Shown here in pieces: positions 31,176-37,142 of a stretch of DNA of 37,142 bases. Within the stretch, counting starts at the first letter, position 1. Each line of letters begins with the position of its first letter. Below the pieces are notes generated by a model. It was not told the origin of the DNA. It saw only the letters and a list, made by a program, of their open reading frames with translations, and did no database searches. The DNA comes from Pseudomonadota bacterium (lineage in GTDB: Bacteria; Pseudomonadota; Alphaproteobacteria; Rhizobiales; Xanthobacteraceae). Position numbers and translations under genes: made by a program. The stretch is taken from assembly GCA_023435725.1 (NCBI GenBank), contig JAEYRD010000177.1:1-37142 (forward strand), written 5' to 3'.

Positions 31176-33050
31176 ATGACGACGTCAGATACGGCCGCGC
31201 ATACGCAGCCTTTCCAGGCCGAAGTTTCCGAGCTGCTGCACCTCATGGTGCACTCCGTCTATTCCGAGACCGACATCTTCCTGCGCGAGCTCGTCTCCAA
31301 CGCCTCGGACGCCTGCGACAAGCTGCGCTATGAGGCCATCGCCAATCCGGCGCTGCTGGGCGAGGGCGACGCGCTCAAGATCCGCATCATCCCGAACAAG
31401 ACAGCCGGAACGCTGACGATCGCCGACAACGGCATCGGTATGGAGCGCCAGGAGCTGATCGACCATCTCGGCACCATCGCCCGCTCCGGTACCAAGGCGT
31501 TCGTGTCGAAGCTGAAGGAGGCCAAGGACGGCCTCGGCCTGATCGGCCAGTTCGGCGTCGGCTTCTATTCCGCCTTCATGGTCGCCGATAAGATCATGGT
31601 CGTCAGCCGCCGCGCCGGTGAGAGCGACGTCTGGACCTGGACGTCGTCGGGCGGCTCCGGCTTCGAGATCGCGCGGGCCGGCGAGGAAGATGCGGCGCGT
31701 GTGACGCGCGGCACCGAGATCGTTCTGCACCTCAAGGACGATGCCAAGAAATATCTCGAGGCTTACGAGATCGAGCGCATCGTCGGTGCCTATTCCGACA
31801 ACATCCTGTTCCCGATCGAGTTCGTCCCGGAAGAGGGCGAGCCGCGCCAGATCAATTCGGCGAGCGCGCTGTGGCAGCGCTCCAAATCCGAGCTGTCGCC
31901 GGAGGACTACAAGAAGGCCTATCAGCAGATCGCATCCGCCTTCGACGATCCCGCGATGACGCTGCATTACCGCGCGGAAGGCCGCTACTCTTACGCCGTG
32001 CTGCTGTTCGCGCCCTCGACCAAACCGTTCGACCTGTTCGAGCCGAACCGCAAGGGACGGGTCAAGCTCTATGTCCGGCGCGTCTTCATCACCGATGATG
32101 CCGACCTCTTGCCGGGTTATCTGCGCTTCATCCGCGGCGTCGTCGACAGCGAGGATCTCCCGCTCAACATCTCGCGCGAGATGCTCCAGAACAATCCGCA
32201 GCTGGCGCAGATCCGGAAAGCGGTGGCGACGCGCGTCGTGTCCGAGCTCGAAAGCCTTGCGGACAAGGACCCGGAGAATTTCGCCAAGATCTGGGACGCT
32301 TTCGGCGCGGTGCTGAAGGAAGGCGTCTACGAGGATTTCGAGCGCCGCGAGAAGCTGCTCGCGCTGTCGCGCTTCACTACGACGTCGGGCGAAAAGCGGT
32401 CGCTGAAGCAGGTCATCGCCGATTTCAAGCCGAACCAGACCGAGATCTACTATCTCGTCGGTGACAGCATCGAGCGGCTGAAGTCCAATCCGCGGCTCGA
32501 GGCTGCGACCGCGCGCGGCATCGAGGTGCTGCTGCTCTCTGATCCCGTCGATGCCTTCTGGACCTCGATGCCGACGGAGTTCGAGGGCAAGCCGTTGAAG
32601 TCGCTGAGCCAGGGCGATCTCAATCTCGACCTGATCCCGCGCGTCGACGACAAGGACGAGGCGAAGACGGACGAGCCGGCGGCGGATGAAGCCGCGACCA
32701 TCGCGGTGATCAAGGCCGCGCTCGGCGAGCGCGTCAGCGACGTCAAAGCCTCGACGCGCCTCACCAGCTCGGTCTCCTGCCTCGTGGCCGACAGCCAGGG
32801 CCCGAGCCGCGAGCTGGAGCGGATCCTGTCGCAGCAGAACCGCGGCATGCGCACCAAGCCGGTCCTCGAGATCAACCTGCGCCACCCGATGGTGGTTGCG
32901 ATCACCAAGGCCCAGGCCGGCTCCAAGGTCGTCGACGATCTCAGCCTGCTGCTGCTCGAGCAGGCGCAGATTTTGGATGGCGAATTGCCGGAGGACCCGG
33001 CTGCGTTTGCGGCACGGCTGAACCGGCTGGTGCTGCAGGGGCTGGGCTAG
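31176..33050 (+). CDS. htpG: Chaperone protein HtpG (Hsp90)
   Basis: Bacterial Hsp90 homologue of 624 residues, an ATP-dependent chaperone of cytosolic clients. The GHKL ATPase domain motifs are present: LRELVSNASDACDKLRYEA (about 29-47), DNGIGM (about 84-89), GTIARSGTK (about 97-105) and GQFGVGFYSAFMV (about 128-140). Middle-domain signatures YVRRVFITDDADLLPGYLRF and the nucleotide-sensing Arg of LPLNISREMLQ are present, and the C-terminal dimerisation domain is complete. The binding site is weak (GGGTAAACGC). Transcription start is likely in the 30.9-31.2 kb region, but I see no clear heat-shock promoter. Confidence 0.97.
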   Translation: MTTSDTAAHTQPFQAEVSELLHLMVHSVYSETDIFLRELVSNASDACDKLRYEAIANPALLGEGDALKIRIIPNKTAGTLTIADNGIGMERQELIDHLGTIARSGTKAFVSKLKEAKDGLGLIGQFGVGFYSAFMVADKIMVVSRRAGESDVWTWTSSGGSGFEIARAGEEDAARVTRGTEIVLHLKDDAKKYLEAYEIERIVGAYSDNILFPIEFVPEEGEPRQINSASALWQRSKSELSPEDYKKAYQQIASAFDDPAMTLHYRAEGRYSYAVLLFAPSTKPFDLFEPNRKGRVKLYVRRVFITDDADLLPGYLRFIRGVVDSEDLPLNISREMLQNNPQLAQIRKAVATRVVSELESLADKDPENFAKIWDAFGAVLKEGVYEDFERREKLLALSRFTTTSGEKRSLKQVIADFKPNQTEIYYLVGDSIERLKSNPRLEAATARGIEVLLLSDPVDAFWTSMPTEFEGKPLKSLSQGDLNLDLIPRVDDKDEAKTDEPAADEAATIAVIKAALGERVSDVKASTRLTSSVSCLVADSQGPSRELERILSQQNRGMRTKPVLEINLRHPMVVAITKAQAGSKVVDDLSLLLLEQAQILDGELPEDPAAFAARLNRLVLQGLG

Positions 33051-33150
33051 AGCATGATCCGGAAAAGTGTGAAGCGGTTTTCCGAAAAGATCATGCTCAA
33101 ACAATAACCTAAAGCGCGATGACGATTCATCCCAATCTCATCGCGCTTTA
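33051..33150 (+). repeat. Rhizobial palindromic element and hairpin terminator of htpG
   Basis: AGCATGATC (33051-33059) and GATCATGCT (33088-33096) bracket AAAAGTGTGAAGCGGTTTTC, the known interspersed element of Rhizobiales. A second perfect 13-bp hairpin follows: TAAAGCGCGATGA (33110-33122) with TCATCGCGCTTTA (33138-33150). Both lie directly after the htpG stop codon and can end transcription from htpG and from the convergent RND gene. Confidence 0.85.
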
Positions 33151-33184
33151 GCGCGAAGCTGGCCGGGCACCATCGTCGCTTGGC

Positions 33185-36100
33185 TCACTCCGCCGCATCC
33201 TTCCGCTCCTCGCTCGCGGCCTCCGCCTGCGGCTTCTTCTCCATCCAGCGCGAGAGCAGGTTGGAGAACCGGTCGAGGTAGAGATAGACGACGGGGGTCG
33301 TGAACAGCGTCAGCGCCTGGCTCACCAGCAGGCCGCCGACCATGGCGTAGCCGAGCGGCTGGCGGATTTCGGCGCCGGTGCCGGTTCCCAGCATCAGGGG
33401 AACGCCGCCGAGCAGGGCCGCCATCGTCGTCATCATGATCGGACGGAAGCGCAGCAGCGCGGCCTGGCGGATCGATTGCTCCGGCGTCAGATGCTGTTCG
33501 CGCTCGGCGGCGATGGCGAAGTCCACCATCATGATGCCGTTCTTCTTCACGATGCCGATCAGCAGGATGACGCCGATCAGGGCGATGAGGCTGAAATCGA
33601 AGCCGAAGATCATCAGGATTGCGATCGCGCCGACGCCGGCCGACGGCAGCGTGGACAGGATGGTCAGAGGATGGATGTAGCTCTCGTAGAGCACCCCCAG
33701 CACCAGGTAGACCACGACGAGTGCGGCGAGGATCAGCATCGGCACGGTGCCGAGCGATTGCTGGAACGCCTGCGCGGTGCCCTGGAAGCTCATTGACAGC
33801 GTCGGCGGCGCGCCCATCCCGTCGACCGCGTGCAGCACGGCGTCGGTGGCTTGTCCCAGCGCCACGCCGTCGGCAAGGTTGAAGCTGATCGTCACCGCCG
33901 GAAACTGGCCCTGATGCGCGATCGCGAGCGGCCGCACCGGCTCGTCGGTCCAGCTGCAGATCACCGAGAGCGGCACCTCTTCGCCGGTCAGCGGCGACTT
34001 GATGTAGAGCTTGTCGAGCGTGTCGAGCTTGCCTTGCAGCGACGGCGTGATCTCGAGCACCACGTGATAGCTATTGGTTTGGGTGAAATATTGCGCCACC
34101 TGGCGCTGGCCAAAGGCGTCGTAGAGCGTGTCGTCGATGAGCTGCGGCTGGATGCCGTAGCGTGCGGCGGTGTCGCGGTTGATCTTGAGCTGCAGTGTCG
34201 TGCCCTCGGTCTGCTGGTCGGTCGCGACGTCGCGGAGCTGCGGTAGTCCTTTCATGCCTTCCAGGATCTTTGGCGCCCACTCGTTTAGTTCGTCGAGATT
34301 GGCGTCCTGGAGCGTGAACTCGAACTGGGTGCGGGTGGCGCGGCCCCCGAGGCGGACGTCCTGCGAGGCCTGCATATAGAGGCGTGCGCCCTCGACCCTG
34401 GCGAGCTTCGGCCGTAGCCGCGCGATGATCTGTTGTGCATTGGAATCGCGCTCTCCGATCGGCTTCAGCGTGACATACATTCGTCCCGAGTTCAGCGCCG
34501 TGCCACCCCCGCCAATGAACATCGCGATGGAATCGACGGCAGGATCGGCCTGCACGATGGCATTGAGTTCTTCCTGCCGCTGCTTCATCTCGGTGAAGGA
34601 AATGTCCTGGGGCATTTCGGACACCGCGGTGAGGAAGCCGTTGTCCTGCTGCGGGAAGAAGCCTTTGGGGATCAGAATGAACAGCAGCGCCGACAGCGCG
34701 ACGGTGCCGAAGAAGATGAGAAGCGTGACGAAGCTGTGCCGCAGCGCGAGGTCCAGCCCGCGCCCATAGGCGCGGAGCAGGCGCTCGAACATCCGCTCGC
34801 TCCATTGGTAGAATCGGCTGTGGCGGGCCTCGTCGTCGGAGCGCAGGAAGCGTGAGGCCATCATCGGCGTCAGGGTCAGCGACACCACGAGCGAGACGAA
34901 GATCGCCATCGACAGCGTCACCGCGAACTCGCGGAACAGCCGGCCGATGATGCCGCCCATCAGCAGCAGCGGGATCAGCACGGCGACCAGCGAGACGCTG
35001 ATGGAGACGATGGTGAAGCCGATCTCGGCCGCGCCCTTGTACGCGGCGGTGACCGGGCTCTCGCCCCGCTCGACATAACGCGTGATGTTCTCCAGCATCA
35101 CGATCGCATCGTCGACCACGAATCCGACCGCGATGGTCAGCGCCATCAGCGAGAGATTGTCCAGCGAGTAGCCGAATACCCACATCAGCGAGCAGGCTCC
35201 GAGCAACGCCAGCGGCACGGTGATGCTCGGGATGATCGTCGCCCAGAAGCTGCGCAGGAAGATGAAGATCACCATCACCACCAGCGCGATGGTGATCATG
35301 AGCGTGATCTGCACGTCGTCGACCGCGGCGCGGATGGTGATGGTGCGATCGCTGATGATCTTGATCTTGATCGCGGGTGGGATCGCCGCGATCAGCCGTG
35401 GCAGTTTCTCCTTGATGCGATCGACCGTCTCGATGACGTTGGCGCCGGGCTGCTTGAAGATGACCAGGAACACGCCACGCTTGCCGTCGGCCCAGGCCGC
35501 GGTCTTCATGTCTTCCGGCCCGGACACGGCCTCGCCGATGTCGCGAATCCGCAAGGGCGCGCCGCTGCGATAGGCGACAATGATGTCCTTCCAGTGCGTG
35601 GCCTCGAGCAGCTGGTCGTTGGCGTAGATGGTGTAGGCGCGCGTCGTGCCGTCGATGTTGCCCTTTGGGCTGTCCGTGGTCGCGAGGGCGATCTGGCTGC
35701 GCACGTCCTCCAGCGACAATCCCTTGGCGACGAGCTTGGCCGGATCGATCTGGATGCGCACCGAGGGCTTCTGCTGCCCGCCGACGAACACCTGTGCCAC
35801 GCCGGGAAGCTGGCTGATCTGCTGCGCGAGCTGGGCGTCGGTGAGGTCGCTGACGGTGGTGAGCGGCAGCGTGTCGGAGGTTGCTGACAGGATCATGATC
35901 GGCGAGTCCGCCGGGTTGACCTTCCGATAGGTCGGCGGCGAGGGCAGGTTCTTCGGCAGCTGGCCGCTCGCCGCGTTGATTGCAGCCTGCACGTCATTGG
36001 CGGCGGCATCGATCAGGCGGTTGAGATCGAACTGGATGGTGATCGATGCCGAGCCGAGTGAGCTCGTTGAGGTCATCTGCGTGATGCCGGGGATCTGCGC

Positions 36101-36319
36101 GAGCTGGCGCTCGAGCGGCTGTGCCACGGAGGAGGCCATGGTCTCGGGGCTGCCGCCCGGAAGCGATGCAGAGACTTGGATGGTCGGAAAGTCGACCTGG
36201 GGCAGCGGCGCAACCGGCAGCAGAGGGTAGGCCACGAGGCCTACGAAAAGGATGCCCGCCATCAGCAGCGAGGTGCCGATCGGATAGCGGATGAACGGAG
36301 ACGAGAAGCTCTCTTGCAT
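33185..36319 (-). CDS. RND efflux permease, HAE1/MdtB-MdtC type
   Basis: Inner-membrane proton/drug antiporter of 1044 residues with 12 predicted membrane segments and two large periplasmic loops, typical for the HAE1 family. TM1 is at about 13-33; the proton-relay pair Asp403-Asp404 (GFVVDDAIVMLEN) matches AcrB Asp407/408. FPTIQVSASLPGGSPETM (about 44-61) is the porter domain opening, and KKNGIMMVDFAIAAE is the TM10 motif. The close variant RYPIGTSLLMAGI resembles MdtB/MdtC. No membrane fusion protein or outer-membrane factor is beside it, which is unusual because they normally share an operon, so it probably uses partners encoded elsewhere. Confidence 0.95.
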   Translation of the reverse strand: MQESFSSPFIRYPIGTSLLMAGILFVGLVAYPLLPVAPLPQVDFPTIQVSASLPGGSPETMASSVAQPLERQLAQIPGITQMTSTSSLGSASITIQFDLNRLIDAAANDVQAAINAASGQLPKNLPSPPTYRKVNPADSPIMILSATSDTLPLTTVSDLTDAQLAQQISQLPGVAQVFVGGQQKPSVRIQIDPAKLVAKGLSLEDVRSQIALATTDSPKGNIDGTTRAYTIYANDQLLEATHWKDIIVAYRSGAPLRIRDIGEAVSGPEDMKTAAWADGKRGVFLVIFKQPGANVIETVDRIKEKLPRLIAAIPPAIKIKIISDRTITIRAAVDDVQITLMITIALVVMVIFIFLRSFWATIIPSITVPLALLGACSLMWVFGYSLDNLSLMALTIAVGFVVDDAIVMLENITRYVERGESPVTAAYKGAAEIGFTIVSISVSLVAVLIPLLLMGGIIGRLFREFAVTLSMAIFVSLVVSLTLTPMMASRFLRSDDEARHSRFYQWSERMFERLLRAYGRGLDLALRHSFVTLLIFFGTVALSALLFILIPKGFFPQQDNGFLTAVSEMPQDISFTEMKQRQEELNAIVQADPAVDSIAMFIGGGGTALNSGRMYVTLKPIGERDSNAQQIIARLRPKLARVEGARLYMQASQDVRLGGRATRTQFEFTLQDANLDELNEWAPKILEGMKGLPQLRDVATDQQTEGTTLQLKINRDTAARYGIQPQLIDDTLYDAFGQRQVAQYFTQTNSYHVVLEITPSLQGKLDTLDKLYIKSPLTGEEVPLSVICSWTDEPVRPLAIAHQGQFPAVTISFNLADGVALGQATDAVLHAVDGMGAPPTLSMSFQGTAQAFQQSLGTVPMLILAALVVVYLVLGVLYESYIHPLTILSTLPSAGVGAIAILMIFGFDFSLIALIGVILLIGIVKKNGIMMVDFAIAAEREQHLTPEQSIRQAALLRFRPIMMTTMAALLGGVPLMLGTGTGAEIRQPLGYAMVGGLLVSQALTLFTTPVVYLYLDRFSNLLSRWMEKKPQAEAASEERKDAAE

Positions 36320-36743
36320 GCCGTGAGACCACAGGCGGGCCCGTGCATCTTCTCTCCGCGCAGGCGGAGCCGCGCTCGAGAGCCCGAGCGCGAATGTGCG
36401 TTTCCTTTAGCCCATATGTTTGTACATTGCCCTGGATCGTCGTCGGTCCGGGGGCGGCGTTGTGATCGAAAGACTAACCCGTTCGCCCGGGCCAGCGAAC
36501 GGATTCCTGCGCCGGGTGCTTGCGACCTTTGTCGAAGGAAACCGGAGCGAGATATGCGTTCAGCGCAGGCCGAAAACGGTGCGCTTTCCCGATTTCGGAT
36601 GGTTTCGGCGCCATGTCTCTTCTGTTTCGGCGCGTGTCACAAGCCGGAGAGGTATGATCTGGAGTGATCGCTTCTTCTGCGCTGTTGTGCCATATCGAAA
36701 TAGCATAACGCATGCCGCTGTCACCGATTCGAGGAAATGTCCG
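36320..36743. other. Divergent intergenic region, no gene seen
   Basis: The stretch between the RND gene and the DUF3551 gene holds no supported coding frame. It contains an 8-bp inverted repeat CCGTTCGC (36479-36486) / GCGAACGG (36495-36502) and, closer to the RND gene, ATGT-TTGT-ACAT (36416-36427), which could be operator half sites. GAGGAA at 36730-36735 is the binding site for the next gene. Confidence 0.5.
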
Positions 36744-37022
36744 ATGCGCCTGCCTCTTCTGACCCTCACCGCGATTGCCACGCTGTTCGCGGCGGCAGAT
36801 GCCAGCGCCCAGACCTGGGATCCGCGCTACCCGGTCTGTATGAAAGTCTATTCGGGGGGGGGCCGCGGTGGTGGCGGCGAGTGGTACGACTGCTCCTTCA
36901 CCTCCTTGCCGCAGTGCCAAGCCTCGGCTTCGGGCCGCGCCGCGAGCTGCGATCTCAATCCCTACTATGCGTTTAACGAACCTCCGCCGCCCCCGCCTCG
37001 CCGTCACAAGAAAGTGCACTAG
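36744..37022 (+). CDS. DUF3551 family small exported protein
   Basis: A 92-residue protein with signal peptide (MRLPLLTLTAIATLFAAADA, cleavage near SAQ). The mature part has the DUF3551 pattern: YPVCMKVYSGG near 29-39, two internal cysteines (YDCSFTSLPQCQASASG) and a fourth in CDLNPYY. Such short, cysteine-bearing proteins occur in multiple copies in Bradyrhizobium; no function is established. A C-terminal PPPPPP-RRHKK tail follows. The frame runs through a 9-G tract (36854-36862), a spot where length changes would truncate the protein. GAGGAA is upstream of the ATG; the frame also extends far upstream without a binding site. Confidence 0.85.
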   Translation: MRLPLLTLTAIATLFAAADASAQTWDPRYPVCMKVYSGGGRGGGGEWYDCSFTSLPQCQASASGRAASCDLNPYYAFNEPPPPPPRRHKKVH

Positions 37023-37050
37023 AGCGTTTCATTTTTTGATTGAAACGTAT
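37023..37050 (+). terminator. Hairpin after the DUF3551 gene
   Basis: CGTTTCA and TGAAACG are separated by a T-rich loop, forming a short stem just after the stop codon. It lacks a clean T-run on its 3' side, so it may be part of an interspersed element rather than a terminator. Confidence 0.4.
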
Positions 37051-37142
37051 CCGGCATTAGCGAAGTAGTTGCTGCATTCTGCTGACATAATGCTTCTGAC
37101 GAGATGCCCGATGTGGTCGCAGGCGTCGTCGATCGTGCGTTT

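Noticed and set aside
31185..33104. 639-codon minus-strand open frame opposite htpG
   Set aside because: htpG on the plus strand is unambiguous. The opposite frame is a codon-bias artefact typical of conserved high-GC genes.

Overview
The window looks like a chromosomal segment of a Bradyrhizobium-type alphaproteobacterium. The evidence is high GC with strong third-position bias, a PhyR/NepR/EcfG general stress locus, a DUF3551 mini-protein, several interspersed palindromes of the kind common in Bradyrhizobium (for example GTCATTCCGGGG...CCCCGGAATGAC), and duplicated orphan TRAP binding proteins. This assignment rests on recognition of families, not on a database search.

Layout. 1-162: 3' end of a 5S rRNA gene and its terminator. 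384-971: exported hypothetical protein. 1259-3769 (minus): two near-identical TRAP solute-binding proteins, each with its own conserved leader and terminator. 4063-5148: PRISE-type SDR enzyme. 5495-5851: small secreted protein. 6116-6700 (minus): decayed TetR gene. 6769-9895 (minus): SAF-domain NAD(P) oxidoreductase, EctD-like phytanoyl-CoA dioxygenase and a GntR regulator, with a perfect 20-bp palindrome placed over the GntR promoter. 10075-11331 (minus): carboxypeptidase-G2-like M20 peptidase. 11417-12842: an ECF41-type sigma factor and an AhpD-like protein, divergent, separated by a perfectly symmetrical pair of predicted ECF41 promoters. 12977-14610 (minus): two paralogous alpha/beta hydrolases. 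14750-15292: Ogt-type methyltransferase.

15418-27643 is a fatty/aryl acid catabolic block. An acyl-CoA ligase and a thiolase (minus strand) diverge from a TetR regulator, a 3-hydroxyacyl-CoA-dehydrogenase-type SDR, an enoyl-CoA hydratase-like protein, a feruloyl-CoA-synthetase-like ligase, three acyl-CoA dehydrogenases and a nitroreductase (plus strand). Together they supply a complete set of beta-oxidation steps. An imperfect 20-bp palindrome in the divergent region overlaps the -35 box of a good promoter for the thiolase and is the probable TetR operator. Large palindromic repeats separate the acyl-CoA dehydrogenase genes.

27748-29560 is the general stress module: EcfG, NepR and divergent PhyR. 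Then come an NTF2-like protein (29763-30380), a candidate minus-strand small RNA with three hairpins (30388-30505), an exported hypothetical protein (30631-31053), htpG (31176-33050), a solo RND efflux permease (33185-36319, minus) and a DUF3551 protein (36744-37022).

The least expected signals are the mirror-image ECF41 promoter pair, the unassigned GntR/PhyH/SAF operon with its operator, the candidate small RNA, and the TetR-controlled catabolic cluster whose substrate is not obvious.
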